The notes beneath the pieces are model-generated. The model made no database searches. It was not told where the DNA came from and was given only the letters and a program-made list of their open reading frames with translations. Made by a program: the position numbers and the translations under genes. Positions 1-8,946 of a DNA stretch of 64,000 nt are shown piece by piece (within the stretch, counting starts at the first letter, position 1; the number at the start of each line of letters is the position of its first letter). Source of the DNA: Pseudescherichia vulneris NBRC 102420 (GTDB lineage Bacteria; Pseudomonadota; Gammaproteobacteria; Enterobacterales; Enterobacteriaceae); NCBI RefSeq assembly GCF_000759795.1, contig NZ_BBMZ01000010.1, positions 124,001 through 188,000 of the forward strand, written 5' to 3'.

Positions 1-48
1 ATCCGCAGAAATATCATGCAATTCGTCAATGGTCTGCCAGTCAGCCAT
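1..48 (-). CDS. yecM: YecM family protein, N-terminal 16 codons only (cut by window edge)
   Basis: Reading the minus strand from 48 gives MADWQTIDELHDISAD, which matches the start of enterobacterial YecM, a small protein of unknown function of the vicinal-oxygen-chelate type. The rest of the gene lies beyond the left edge. YecM divergent from argS is the E. coli arrangement, which supports the call. Nothing can be said about the missing part. Confidence 0.8.
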   Translation of the reverse strand, partial: MADWQTIDELHDISAD

Positions 49-193
49 GGTCAACGCCCTCGTTTATCGCAAAGCCGCTAATTTACCCTGTTGTCGGACG
101 CGCACCAAACGGCGATTGCCCCCGTTGGCAAATGAATGATTATTCACGTTTAGCTTGCCGTTTATTTGCGCAAAACCCGCGTCCCGACAGGGC

Positions 194-221
194 TGACGGC
201 AGCAGGCAATTGCAGTATACT
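194..221 (+). promoter_or_regulatory. possible argS promoter
   Basis: A TATACT -10-like hexamer at 216-221 is preceded, 16 bases upstream, by TGACGG at 194-199, which partly fits a sigma70 -35 element. It would give a leader of about 65 bases before argS. No operator was recognised. The rest of the 245-base gap between yecM and argS shows nothing clear. Confidence 0.3.
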
Positions 222-293
222 CCCGGCTTTACTTATCAACACCCGGACGCAGGCGGCTTTTTGCGCGCTGCGTCGTTAACGTAAGGTATCCCG

Positions 294-2027
294 GTGAATA
301 TTCAGGCACTTCTCTCAGAAAAAGTCAGTCAGGCACTGATTGCCGCAGGCGCGCCTGCGGATTGCGAGCCGCAGGTTCGTCAGTCAGCAAAAGTACAGTT
401 TGGTGACTACCAGGCCAATGGCGTCATGGCGGTTGCGAAAAAACTGGGCATGCCCCCGCGACAGGTTGCTGAGCAGGTTCTGACTCACCTTGATCTCAAC
501 GGCATTGCCAGCAAGGTTGAGATCGCCGGGCCGGGCTTTATCAATATCTTCCTCGAGCCGGCGTTTCTGGCCGAGCATGTCAATAAGGCGCTGGCTTCCG
601 ATCGTCTGGGCCTCTCCCGCCCGGAGCCGCAGACCATCGTGGTTGACTACTCTGCCCCGAACGTGGCCAAAGAGATGCACGTCGGCCATCTGCGCTCGAC
701 CATCATCGGCGACGCTTCCGTGCGTACCCTGGAGCTGCTGGGTCACAACGTGATCCGCGCCAACCACGTCGGCGACTGGGGCACCCAGTTTGGCATGCTG
801 ATTGCGTTCCTGGAGCTTAAGCAGCAGGAGAACGCAGGCGAGATGGCGCTGGCGGACCTCGAAGCGTTCTATCGTGAAGCGAAGAAGCACTACGACGAAG
901 ATGAAGCCTTTGCCGAGCGCGCCCGTGGTTACGTGGTGAAATTACAGGGCGGCGATGAGTACTGCCGTCAGATGTGGCGCAAGCTGGTGGATATCACCAT
1001 GGCGCAGAACCAGACTAACTACGATCGTCTGAACGTGACCCTCACCAGCAAGGACGTGATGGGCGAAAGCCTCTACAACCCGATGCTGCCGGGCATCGTG
1101 GCCGACCTGAAAGCCAAAGGGCTGGCGGTAGAGAGCGAAGGCGCGACCGTGGTCTTCCTCGACGAGTACAAAAACAAAGAGGGTGAGCCGATGGGCGTCA
1201 TCATCCAGAAAAAGGATGGCGGCTACCTCTACACCACGACCGATATCGCCTGCGCCAAGTACCGCTTTGAAACCCTGCATGCCGATCGCGTGCTCTACTA
1301 CATCGACTCCCGTCAGCACCAGCACCTGATGCAGGCGTGGACCATCGTGCGCAAGGCGGGCTACGTGCCGGATAGCGTGCCGCTGGAGCACCATATGTTC
1401 GGCATGATGCTGGGTAAAGACGGCAAGCCGTTCAAAACCCGCGCCGGCGGTACCGTGAAGCTCGCCGATCTGCTGGACGAGGCGCTGGAGCGCGCCCGCC
1501 GTCTGGTGGCGGAGAAGAACCCGGATATGCCTGCCGAGGAGCTGGAAAAGCTGGCTAATGCGGTCGGTATCGGCGCGGTGAAGTATGCGGATCTCTCTAA
1601 AAACCGCACCACCGACTACATCTTCGACTGGGATAACATGCTGGCCTTTGAGGGCAATACCGCGCCGTACATGCAGTATGCCTACACTCGCGTGCTCTCT
1701 GTATTCCGTAAAGCGGAGATCGACGAGAGCGTGCTGGCAAATGCTAACGTGGTGATTACCGAAGATCGCGAAGCCCAGCTGGCGGCGCGCCTGTTGCAGT
1801 TTGAAGAGACGCTGAACGTGGTTGCTCGTGAAGGCACCCCGCACGTGATGTGCAGCTACCTCTACGATCTGGCGGGCCTGTTCTCTGGCTTCTACGAGCA
1901 CTGCCCGATTCTTACCGCCGAGAGCGACGAGACGCGCCTGAGCCGCCTGAAGCTGGCGCAGCTGACCGCGAAAACGCTGAAAACCGGTCTGGATACCCTT
2001 GGGATCCAAACCGTCGAACGCATGTAA
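294..2027 (+). CDS. argS: arginyl-tRNA synthetase
   Basis: ArgRS charges tRNA-Arg with arginine in the cytoplasm using ATP. The 577 residues equal the E. coli length. The N-terminal Add1 domain (about 1-110) precedes the class I catalytic domain with the HIGH-type motif HVGHL near residue 128. The C-terminal anticodon-binding domain ends in VERM. The start is GTG (protein [10 protein letters not shown]), as in E. coli, with AAGG about 7 bases upstream. It is a single gene followed by a REP-like element. Nothing unusual. Confidence 0.98.
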   Translation: MNIQALLSEKVSQALIAAGAPADCEPQVRQSAKVQFGDYQANGVMAVAKKLGMPPRQVAEQVLTHLDLNGIASKVEIAGPGFINIFLEPAFLAEHVNKALASDRLGLSRPEPQTIVVDYSAPNVAKEMHVGHLRSTIIGDASVRTLELLGHNVIRANHVGDWGTQFGMLIAFLELKQQENAGEMALADLEAFYREAKKHYDEDEAFAERARGYVVKLQGGDEYCRQMWRKLVDITMAQNQTNYDRLNVTLTSKDVMGESLYNPMLPGIVADLKAKGLAVESEGATVVFLDEYKNKEGEPMGVIIQKKDGGYLYTTTDIACAKYRFETLHADRVLYYIDSRQHQHLMQAWTIVRKAGYVPDSVPLEHHMFGMMLGKDGKPFKTRAGGTVKLADLLDEALERARRLVAEKNPDMPAEELEKLANAVGIGAVKYADLSKNRTTDYIFDWDNMLAFEGNTAPYMQYAYTRVLSVFRKAEIDESVLANANVVITEDREAQLAARLLQFEETLNVVAREGTPHVMCSYLYDLAGLFSGFYEHCPILTAESDETRLSRLKLAQLTAKTLKTGLDTLGIQTVERM

Positions 2028-2043
2028 ACAGCATTAACAGATC

Positions 2044-2112
2044 CTGTAGCCCCGGTTAGCGCAGCGCCACCGGGGGAAACGCCTGATGGCGCTTCGCTTA
2101 TCAGGCCTACAG
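2044..2112. repeat. REP/BIME-like pair of palindromic units
   Basis: Two imperfect palindromes in tandem follow argS. CCCCGG...CCGGGG spans 2050-2075, and GCCTGATGGC...TATCAGGC with a CCTAC tail spans 2081-2110. The second closely resembles enterobacterial REP (PU) units. It lies between two convergent genes, where REP elements usually sit and act as mRNA stabilisers or gyrase sites. Confidence 0.65.
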
Positions 2113-2124
2113 GAGCTGCAATCC

Positions 2125-3264
2125 TTAGAAGTATTTCCGCAGGTACTCGGTCAGACAGAGTATCGCCATCGCCTGGCCATAGGGCATGGAGGTGAGCGGA
2201 ATATTGCGGTAGAAATCGAGGTTAGACCCCATTCCGGTGCCGAAGGAGGTTTGCAGCAGCTCCCCTTCCGGCGAAATGTTATTCACGATCCCCTTAATCG
2301 CTTTATCCGCGACCTCCGCATACTCTGGCCCGACGTAGCGCTTGCGCACCGCTTTCAGAATACCGTAGGCGAACCCGGCGGTGGCCGACGCCTCAAGGTA
2401 GGAGTGCGGATCGTCCAGCAGGGTATGCCACAGGCCGCTGTCATCCTGGCACGTTGCCAGGGCGGCGATCTGCGCATTCAACACCTGCACCAGGTAGCGG
2501 CGTACGGCGTTGTTTTCCGGCAGATCCACCAGCTCCAGAAAATCTGGGATCACAATGGTCAGCCAGCTGTTGCCCCGCGCCCAGCGCGCCTGAGCAAAGT
2601 TGTGGTTGCCCTCATAGCTCCAGCCGTGGAACCAGAGACCGGTCTGGCGATCCATCAGGTTCTGCACGTGCAGCAGGAACTGATACACCGCCTCTTCGAC
2701 ATATTCGGGGCGATTAAGCAGCTTGCCGATCTTCGCCAGCGGCAGCACGGTCATCATCAGCGTATCGTCCCACATCTGCTGGTGGTTCTCTTCCGCCAGC
2801 GTGATGTGCTGCATCCCGCCATGCTCGGTGCGCGGCATCTCGTTCATCGCCCACTCGGCCCAGCTCTCAAGCCACGGCAGGTAAGATGGATTGCGGGTCT
2901 CCTCATAGCGATACGCCAGGGTTAAAAACGGTGCCATGGTATTGACGTTTTTGGTGGTAGCCCCTTCGGCAAAGCGGTCCGCGAACCAGCTATCAATGAT
3001 CTCCCGCATCGTCTCATCGCCGGTCTGGCGATAGTATTGATACATCCCGTACAGCCCCACGCCGTGCGTCCACTCCCAGCCCGCCCAGCCTTTGGTATCA
3101 ATGACGCGCCCGTCGTCTAGTCGCAGTAAAAACTCACCGGATGCATCCTGAATATTGACCAGATTATGGGTCACCTTCTGGATCAGTGCCTTCAGCTCGT
3201 CCCGGGCAATAAAGCGCGTCGGCTGACAGAGTAAAGGGCTATGTTTGACAGGATAAACAATCAT
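2125..3264 (-). CDS. rhiN: unsaturated rhamnogalacturonyl hydrolase (GH105)
   Basis: A 379-residue cytoplasmic glycoside hydrolase of the GH88/GH105 (alpha,alpha)6-barrel type. It is expected to remove the unsaturated galacturonate from oligosaccharides left by rhamnogalacturonan lyase. Visible signatures are GWAGWEWTHGVGLYGMY (about 59-75), the catalytic-aspartate region MWDDTLMM (Asp166/Asp167) and WARGNSW near 230. There is no signal peptide. Its ATG directly follows the TAA of rhiT, so the two are translationally coupled. In Dickeya rhiT-rhiN form one operon with this order, which is the main reason for the symbol. The operon replaces small genes found between argS and flhE in E. coli. 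Confidence 0.85.
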   Translation of the reverse strand: MIVYPVKHSPLLCQPTRFIARDELKALIQKVTHNLVNIQDASGEFLLRLDDGRVIDTKGWAGWEWTHGVGLYGMYQYYRQTGDETMREIIDSWFADRFAEGATTKNVNTMAPFLTLAYRYEETRNPSYLPWLESWAEWAMNEMPRTEHGGMQHITLAEENHQQMWDDTLMMTVLPLAKIGKLLNRPEYVEEAVYQFLLHVQNLMDRQTGLWFHGWSYEGNHNFAQARWARGNSWLTIVIPDFLELVDLPENNAVRRYLVQVLNAQIAALATCQDDSGLWHTLLDDPHSYLEASATAGFAYGILKAVRKRYVGPEYAEVADKAIKGIVNNISPEGELLQTSFGTGMGSNLDFYRNIPLTSMPYGQAMAILCLTEYLRKYF

Positions 3265-4851
3265 TTACTTAACCTCTTGCGTATTGAATTCATGGCCGGA
3301 GCGATCTTTCAGCGACGGCGCGGCAGGCTTGTTACGATTCAGATAGCCAATATTGTTGTTGCCCCACAGCGACTCGTAAGGCATTCCCGCCAGCATCTCA
3401 ACGGTGGCCCGCGCCTGCGGCGTCACGGTCTCCGGCATAGCGCGGCCAGACTGGCGCATTTTGGCCGTCTCTTCCCGCAGCACGCTATGGGTTTTCAGGT
3501 TCAGCTTGAAGCGCAGCGACACCAGGAAACCGCAGAGCAGCACCGCCACCGTACCGAAGCAGAGGATCATCAGAATGGTGTGGCTAACCGACTCCGGCTG
3601 CGTTTTTTGACCGGAGACGAAGCCGGAGGCCTGCATGACGATCCCCACCAGCATCACTGCCCCGGCCTGGGAGGCTTTGCGGGTCAGAGTCATGATGCCT
3701 GCGAAGATCCCTTCCCGGCGCTGGCCGGTAATGACCTCATCCACGTCAGAGATGTAGGTGTAGGTGTTCCACGGCACGTAGTTGATGCCCCCGCGACCGA
3801 GACCGGCGACGGCGGAAACCAGCAGCAGCAGGGAGTAGATGTCGCTCAGGCCCGCGTAGTAAAGCACGGCGTAGGAGATAGAACTGATGCCGAACAGCGT
3901 GACCACCATCCGGTAAGACGGCGCAGGTCCAAAGCGGATGCAGAGCGGGATCATGGCGATGACCGCAATGAACTGGAAGATAGCCATGGTGCCGAGCAGG
4001 TTAGAGGCCAGCGACGCCTCCTGCATCAGGACGAATACAACGTAGTAGGTAAAGACGGCGTTGAAAACGTCCTGGGCGATATAACCCCCAAGATACATAC
4101 CCAGATGCTGACGGAAGATTTTGATGCGCAGGGTCGAGCTAAGCTCGGTAAACAGGCGGGTCATGCTCTGGCGGAACGTCAGGTGTTTCTTCTCCTCTTC
4201 GGCACGCAGGGCGGCTTCGGTCCACTCCTCACGCGGGCGTTCCCAGGTGAAGAACCAGACGAAGGTCAGCATCAGGGCACAAAGCACCGAGAAGACCAGG
4301 CTGGCGTAGAAGAAGGAGACCGGGTTGTCTTTACCAAAGTGGGTCAGCAGGATCCCCGGCAGGAACGAGGCGAGGATCGCCGACATCTGCGCCATGCCGA
4401 TACGCGCCCCGGAGAACTTGGTCTTTTGTTTGAAGTCGTCGGTCATCTCCGGCACCAGGGTCTCATACGGAACGAGGATCATGGTGTAGACGATATCGAA
4501 CAGCAGATAGGTAAGCAGATAGTACCAGAAGCCCATGTCGCCGACCCACATAATGGAGTAGCTAAAGACGCACGGGATGCCGAGCATGATAAAGAATTTA
4601 CGTCGGCCAAAGCGTTTGCCCAGCCAGGTCGAACCGAAGTTATCGGTTAAAAAGCCCATCAGCGGGCTGACCACCGCATCCAGCACCCTTGCGGTGGCAA
4701 AGATGAAGGTGGCCTCGATAGGCGTTAAACCACAAAACGTTGTGTAGAAATAGAGGAGCCACGCAGCGGTCAACGCTGTCGTTCCGGCCCCCAAAAAGTC
4801 ACCGGATCCGTAGGCGAGATAGTTCGCCAGTCCAATTTTACGTGTTTTCAT
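3265..4851 (-). CDS. rhiT: rhamnogalacturonide transporter, GPH/MFS family
   Basis: A 528-residue inner-membrane symporter of the glycoside-pentoside-hexuronide:cation family with about twelve hydrophobic segments, for example residues 16-40 and 100-135. It should import the unsaturated oligosaccharides cleaved by RhiN. A TTG start at 4860 is possible, but the ATG at 4851 (MKTRKIGLANYLAYGSGDF) is preferred because AAGGG lies about 9 bases before it, while the TTG would abut that site. It is first in the rhiT-rhiN operon, downstream of a KdgR-like box. The C-terminal tail (about 460-528) is long and hydrophilic. Substrate is inferred from the pairing with RhiN. Confidence 0.85.
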   Translation of the reverse strand: MKTRKIGLANYLAYGSGDFLGAGTTALTAAWLLYFYTTFCGLTPIEATFIFATARVLDAVVSPLMGFLTDNFGSTWLGKRFGRRKFFIMLGIPCVFSYSIMWVGDMGFWYYLLTYLLFDIVYTMILVPYETLVPEMTDDFKQKTKFSGARIGMAQMSAILASFLPGILLTHFGKDNPVSFFYASLVFSVLCALMLTFVWFFTWERPREEWTEAALRAEEEKKHLTFRQSMTRLFTELSSTLRIKIFRQHLGMYLGGYIAQDVFNAVFTYYVVFVLMQEASLASNLLGTMAIFQFIAVIAMIPLCIRFGPAPSYRMVVTLFGISSISYAVLYYAGLSDIYSLLLLVSAVAGLGRGGINYVPWNTYTYISDVDEVITGQRREGIFAGIMTLTRKASQAGAVMLVGIVMQASGFVSGQKTQPESVSHTILMILCFGTVAVLLCGFLVSLRFKLNLKTHSVLREETAKMRQSGRAMPETVTPQARATVEMLAGMPYESLWGNNNIGYLNRNKPAAPSLKDRSGHEFNTQEVK

Positions 4852-4989
4852 TGCCGCCAACCCTTTTTGTTTTGGGAGTACTTACACGGCTAAAGTAAGA
4901 GGATGCGTTCAGATAAACCTTTCTGTTTCTGCCACTGCGCTGGCGCGGTTGGCAAAAATACAAAGAGTCTCACTACGTGTGTCACTGAT

Positions 4990-5010
4990 TTATAAAACAG
5001 TGTTTCTTCT
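4990..5010 (-). promoter_or_regulatory. KdgR-like operator upstream of rhiTN
   Basis: AAAACAGTGTTTC at 4994-5006 fits the palindromic core of the KdgR box (GAAACA-n-TGTTTC) with one change, about 140 bases before rhiT. KdgR is the repressor of pectin-catabolism genes in enterobacteria, so the site suits the neighbouring genes. The rest of 4852-5093 holds the rhiT leader; no clear -10/-35 pair was assigned. Confidence 0.55.
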
Positions 5011-5093
5011 GCATCAAAAGGCGGGGTCAAAAATTGAGAGCCAGCCATCATAATCCCGCTGAAAACGGTGATGACTGGCGAAGAATGAAGCGC

Positions 5094-5489
5094 TTAGCGG
5101 TAGTTTACAATGACTTCATTGCGGCTGACCTTGAGGGCCGGCAGCAGGCGTCCGCCGCCGGGCACTTCCCAGATAAAGCGCAGCGGCTCAGCGGCAGGAA
5201 TGCCGTTGAAGGCGTGGGTCGTGCCGCTCTCTCCGTCCAGCTCCGTGCAGCGGATCTGCGAGCAGAGGCGCACCCGCAGCCCGGCCGGGGTCGGGCCGTT
5301 AAGCGTGTAGCGCCACGCCACCAGCGTCATCAGCCCGGAGACGGGCTGGGAGGAGGCCAGCGGTCGGGACGACATCGACTCCCCCCGGTGGTTAAGGGTG
5401 ATGCCGATGCTGCTCGCCTGCCATGCCCCCTCACCTGCCGCGTGGGCCAGCAGCGGCAGCGCCAGCAGAAGACCTAACAATCTACGCAC
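5094..5489 (-). CDS. flhE: flagellar protein FlhE
   Basis: A 131-residue periplasmic protein with a signal peptide (MRRLLGLLLALPLLAHA, cut near residue 17-18) and two cysteines, in CSQIRC, likely to pair. FlhE affects flagellar export and swarming and is proposed to limit proton leak through the export gate. GTG start; its first base is the last base of the flhA stop codon, so translation is coupled. It is the last gene of flhBAE. Confidence 0.93.
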   Translation of the reverse strand: MRRLLGLLLALPLLAHAAGEGAWQASSIGITLNHRGESMSSRPLASSQPVSGLMTLVAWRYTLNGPTPAGLRVRLCSQIRCTELDGESGTTHAFNGIPAAEPLRFIWEVPGGGRLLPALKVSRNEVIVNYR

Positions 5490-7567
5490 TATTTACCTCC
5501 AATAGTGGCGGTCATGCGGATGTTGCGGTTATCCGACAGCTCCATATTAGAGAGCACCACCAGCTGCGTCAGGCTGCGACGCAGGAAGCGCGACAGCAGC
5601 GGACGCAGGGCGTGGTTCACCAGCAGCACCGGCGGCGCGCCAAGCATCTCCTGACGGGCCAGCGCCTCCTGGGTCTGGGCCAGCAGGCGATCCGCCAGAC
5701 CCGGCTCCAGGCCGCCGCCGCCCTGCAACGCCTGCAGCAGCAGACGCTCAAGCGGCGTATCCAGACCGATCACCTGCACTTCGCCGGTGCCCGGGAACCA
5801 CTGCTGGGTGATCGCCCGGCCCAGCGCCACGCGAACGACCGCGGTCAGCTCGTGCGGATCGCTCTGGATCGGCGCATGCTCGGCCAGGGTCTCCAGAATG
5901 GTGCGCATGTCGCGAATCGGCACTTTCTCATCCAGCAGGTTCTGCAACACCTTGTGCAGGGTGGTGAGGGTAACCACGCCCGGAACCAGATCTTCGGTGA
6001 GCTTCGGCATCTCCTGGCTCACGCGATCCAGCAGCTGCTGCGCCTCCTGGCGGCCAAACAGCTCGGCAGAGAACTGACCAATCAGGTGGTTAAGATGGGT
6101 CGCCACCACGGTGCTGGCCTCGACCACGGTATAACCCTGGATCTGCGCCTGCTCTTTCAGGGCGCTTTCGATCCAGATCGCCGCCAGGCCAAAGGCCGGA
6201 TCCACCGTCTGCTCGCCGGGCAGAGTGCCCGCCGCCGTGCCAGGGTTGATCGCCAGCCAGCGGCCTGGATAGGCCTCGCCGCTGCCGATCTCAACGCCCT
6301 TCATTAGAATACGGTAGCGCGCCGGAGGCAGATCCATATTGTCGCGAATGTGCACCACCGGCGGCAGGAAGCCCATATCCTGAGCAAATTTCTTACGGAT
6401 GCTGCGGATACGTCCAAGCAGCTCACCATCCTGCTGGAAATCCACCATTGGGATCAGGCGATAACCCACCTCCATACCGAGGGAGTCTTCCAGCTGGACA
6501 TCGTTCCAGGTGGCCTCTACCGCCTGGTTGTTCTCCGGCATCTTGATCGGCGCGGCCTCAACCGGGGCTTTCTGTTCACGTCCGCGCAGCCACCAGGCAA
6601 GGCCCAGCAGTCCGGCGGTAAAGAGCAGAAAGACAAAGTTTGGCATGCCTGGCACCAGGCCCAGCAGGCCCAGTACGGCGGCGCTCAGCAGCATCACGCG
6701 CGGGTTGCTAAACAGCTGACCCACCATCTGCTGGCCCACGTCCTGATCGGTTGCTACACGGGTCACGATCACGCCCGCCGCGGTGGAGATCACCAGCGCC
6801 GGGATCTGGGCGACAAGCCCGTCACCGATGGTCAGCAGGGTATAGCTCTCTGCCGCGTGGCCCATGTCCATGCCATGTTGCAGAACGCCCACCAGCAGGC
6901 CGCCGATAACGTTAATCACCATGATCAGGATGCCCGCGATGGCATCGCCGCGCACGAACTTACTCGCACCGTCCATGGAGCCGTAGAAGTCAGCCTCCTG
7001 GGTCACTTCCGAGCGGCGTTTTTTTGCCTCCTCTTCACCGATAATCCCGGCGTTGAGGTCGGCATCGATCGCCATCTGCTTGCCCGGCATCCCGTCGAGG
7101 ACAAAGCGCGCGCCGACTTCGGCGATACGCCCTGCACCCTTGGTGATAACCATAAAGTTGATGATGACGAGAATAACGAACACCACGATACCGATGGCAA
7201 AGTTACCGCCAACGAGGAAGTGGCCGAAGGCTTCAACCACCTTCCCCGCCGCTGCGCCGCCGGTATGCCCTTCCATCAGGATGATACGCGTGGACGCGAC
7301 GTTCAGCGCCAGCCGCAACAGGGTGGTAAACAGCAGAATGGTCGGGAACGCGGCGAACTCCAGCGTACGCTGGGTAAACATCGCTACCAGCAACACCATA
7401 ATGGAGAGCGCGATGTTAAAGGTAAACAGCAGGTCAAGAATGAACGCCGGGAGCGGCAGCACCATCATCGACAGGATAAGCAGAATCAGTATCGGTCCAG
7501 CAAGAATCTGCCATTGACCTGATTTCATGTTGCTGGGCAGACGCAACATCGTCACCAGATTATTCAT
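5489..7567 (-). CDS. flhA: flagellar export gate protein FlhA
   Basis: The 692 residues equal E. coli FlhA. The N-terminal half carries about eight transmembrane helices. The conserved FHIPEP-type loop lies around 140-200 (VEVGARFVLDGMPGKQ-like region). A large cytoplasmic domain from about residue 330 forms the nonameric ring that docks chaperone-substrate complexes such as FliS-FliC and FliT-FliD, both encoded at the other end of this window. It uses the proton motive force for type III export. It overlaps the end of flhB by 8 bases. Confidence 0.97.
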   Translation of the reverse strand: MNNLVTMLRLPSNMKSGQWQILAGPILILLILSMMVLPLPAFILDLLFTFNIALSIMVLLVAMFTQRTLEFAAFPTILLFTTLLRLALNVASTRIILMEGHTGGAAAGKVVEAFGHFLVGGNFAIGIVVFVILVIINFMVITKGAGRIAEVGARFVLDGMPGKQMAIDADLNAGIIGEEEAKKRRSEVTQEADFYGSMDGASKFVRGDAIAGILIMVINVIGGLLVGVLQHGMDMGHAAESYTLLTIGDGLVAQIPALVISTAAGVIVTRVATDQDVGQQMVGQLFSNPRVMLLSAAVLGLLGLVPGMPNFVFLLFTAGLLGLAWWLRGREQKAPVEAAPIKMPENNQAVEATWNDVQLEDSLGMEVGYRLIPMVDFQQDGELLGRIRSIRKKFAQDMGFLPPVVHIRDNMDLPPARYRILMKGVEIGSGEAYPGRWLAINPGTAAGTLPGEQTVDPAFGLAAIWIESALKEQAQIQGYTVVEASTVVATHLNHLIGQFSAELFGRQEAQQLLDRVSQEMPKLTEDLVPGVVTLTTLHKVLQNLLDEKVPIRDMRTILETLAEHAPIQSDPHELTAVVRVALGRAITQQWFPGTGEVQVIGLDTPLERLLLQALQGGGGLEPGLADRLLAQTQEALARQEMLGAPPVLLVNHALRPLLSRFLRRSLTQLVVLSNMELSDNRNIRMTATIGGK

Positions 7568-8714
7568 CAGTGTCCTTCTCGTCGTTCATAAAATCCAATG
7601 CTTCAGGCACCGGAAGATTGGCGGGTTTCACCGGCGCTTGCCCACCAGCGAGCTTCCAGCGTTTGAGTTGCCATACCCAGGCCAGCACTTCGGCTACCGC
7701 CGCGTAGAGCTGACCGGGGATCTGCTGGCCGACATCGGCATGGCGGTAGAGTGCACGCGCCAGCGGCGGCGCTTCCAGCAGGGGAATACGGTTTTCAGCA
7801 GCAATTTCACGAATGCGCAACGCCACCAGCCCGGCCCCTTTGGCCAGCACCTTCGGCGCACTCATCTTGTTCTCGTCGTACAGCAGCGCCACGGCGTAAT
7901 GCGTCGGGTTGGTCACCACCACGTTAGCTTTGGGCACGTCCGCCATCATGCGGCGGCGGGCGGCGGCGCGCTGCATCTGGCGAATACGCCCTTTTACGTG
8001 CGGGTCGCCTTCGCTCTGCTTGTGTTCATCGCGGATATCCTGGCGGGACATACGCAGCTTTTTGATGTGGCTGTAGATCTGCCAAATTACATCAAAGCCC
8101 ACCATCGGAATGATGCCCAGCACCACCAGCAGCACGCAGAGGCCCACCAGATTAAGGGCGTTGCTCATGGCCGTCAGCGGTGATTCGCTCATCAGGCGCA
8201 TCATCTCTGGCCACTTATGGGTCAGGTAGAGACCCGCCACGCCGCCCATCAGCACGGCCTTCAATACCGCCTTGACCAGCTCGGCGCCGACCTGGGCGGA
8301 GAAGAGGCGTTTAAGGCCACTGAGCGGGTTGAGCTTGGAGAACTGGAACTGCAGCGATTTGCCGCTAAACACCAGCCCACCGAGCAGAATCGGGGCGATC
8401 AGCGCCACCAGCACCACGCCGGTAATAAGCGGCAGCAGCGCGATCATGGCCTCTTTGATCAGCAGGACGGTTTGACCGAGGATCAGCTGGGGATCGTTGA
8501 CGATACCGTGGTCGAAGCGGAGGCCAGATGAGAGCAGTCCCGCCAGCCTACGGGCGAGCGACTCCCCCCCAATCCAGATCACACAGATGCCGACCACCAG
8601 GATCAGCAGCGATGTAAGCTCTTTGGAGCGGGGAACCTGCCCCTCCTCACGCGCCTTCTCTAGTCGGTGGGGTGTGGGGGCCTCTGTTTTGTCCTCGTTG
8701 TCTTCTTCAGCCAC
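7560..8714 (-). CDS. flhB: flagellar export switch protein FlhB
   Basis: A 384-residue inner-membrane protein with four hydrophobic segments in the first 210 residues and a cytoplasmic domain with the autocleavage motif NPTH (Asn269-Pro270). FlhB switches export specificity from rod/hook to filament substrates. The GTG at 8714 (protein start AEEDNEDKTEAPTPHRLEK) is chosen because relatives begin there; an in-frame ATG at 8771 would add 19 unrelated residues. First gene of flhBAE, expected to be FlhDC-dependent (class II). Upstream, where E. coli has cheZ, a two-gene insertion is found. Confidence 0.95.
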   Translation of the reverse strand: MAEEDNEDKTEAPTPHRLEKAREEGQVPRSKELTSLLILVVGICVIWIGGESLARRLAGLLSSGLRFDHGIVNDPQLILGQTVLLIKEAMIALLPLITGVVLVALIAPILLGGLVFSGKSLQFQFSKLNPLSGLKRLFSAQVGAELVKAVLKAVLMGGVAGLYLTHKWPEMMRLMSESPLTAMSNALNLVGLCVLLVVLGIIPMVGFDVIWQIYSHIKKLRMSRQDIRDEHKQSEGDPHVKGRIRQMQRAAARRRMMADVPKANVVVTNPTHYAVALLYDENKMSAPKVLAKGAGLVALRIREIAAENRIPLLEAPPLARALYRHADVGQQIPGQLYAAVAEVLAWVWQLKRWKLAGGQAPVKPANLPVPEALDFMNDEKDTDE

Positions 8715-8919
8715 GAGCAAAATTCCGCTGATACAATTTTGTATCATGATGCCTGAGACAAGCCCGAACAATGGGCGAATAAACGAGGCTAAAAGGCGGG
8801 CTTTTTGGCGTTAAGTACAATTTTGAATGTAATAGGGCTTTTACGCTTTGGGAGGCCGGTCGAAATCTGTAGAAAAGCGCAGCGGCAAGGTAGCAGCGCT
8901 TAAACGCATTTGCTAGCCT
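8715..8919 (-). promoter_or_regulatory. divergent intergenic region: flhB promoter and left edge of the dGTPase insertion
   Basis: The 205 bases hold no gene. They must contain the class II promoter of flhB on the minus strand and the promoter of the dGTPase cassette on the plus strand. I could not assign -10/-35 elements or an FlhDC box with confidence. Confidence 0.4.
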
Positions 8920-8946
8920 AAACCCCTTACTATTAAGGGGGTTTTT
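8920..8946 (+). promoter_or_regulatory. hairpin that contains the ribosome binding site of the dGTPase gene
   Basis: CCCCTTA (8923-8929), a CTAT loop and TAAGGGG (8934-8940) form a perfect 7-base-pair stem followed by G and five T, and the ATG begins at 8947. The 3' arm AAGGGGG is the only Shine-Dalgarno sequence and is paired in the hairpin. The element could act as a translational lock or a leaky intrinsic terminator. Both readings are inference from sequence. Confidence 0.6.

Noticed and set aside
384-2009. Minus-strand frames inside argS
   Set aside because: Shadows of argS with low-complexity translations and no ribosome sites.
5423-7522. Long plus-strand frames across flhA
   Set aside because: Mirror frames of a highly conserved GC-rich gene; their His/Gln/Arg-rich translations match no protein family.
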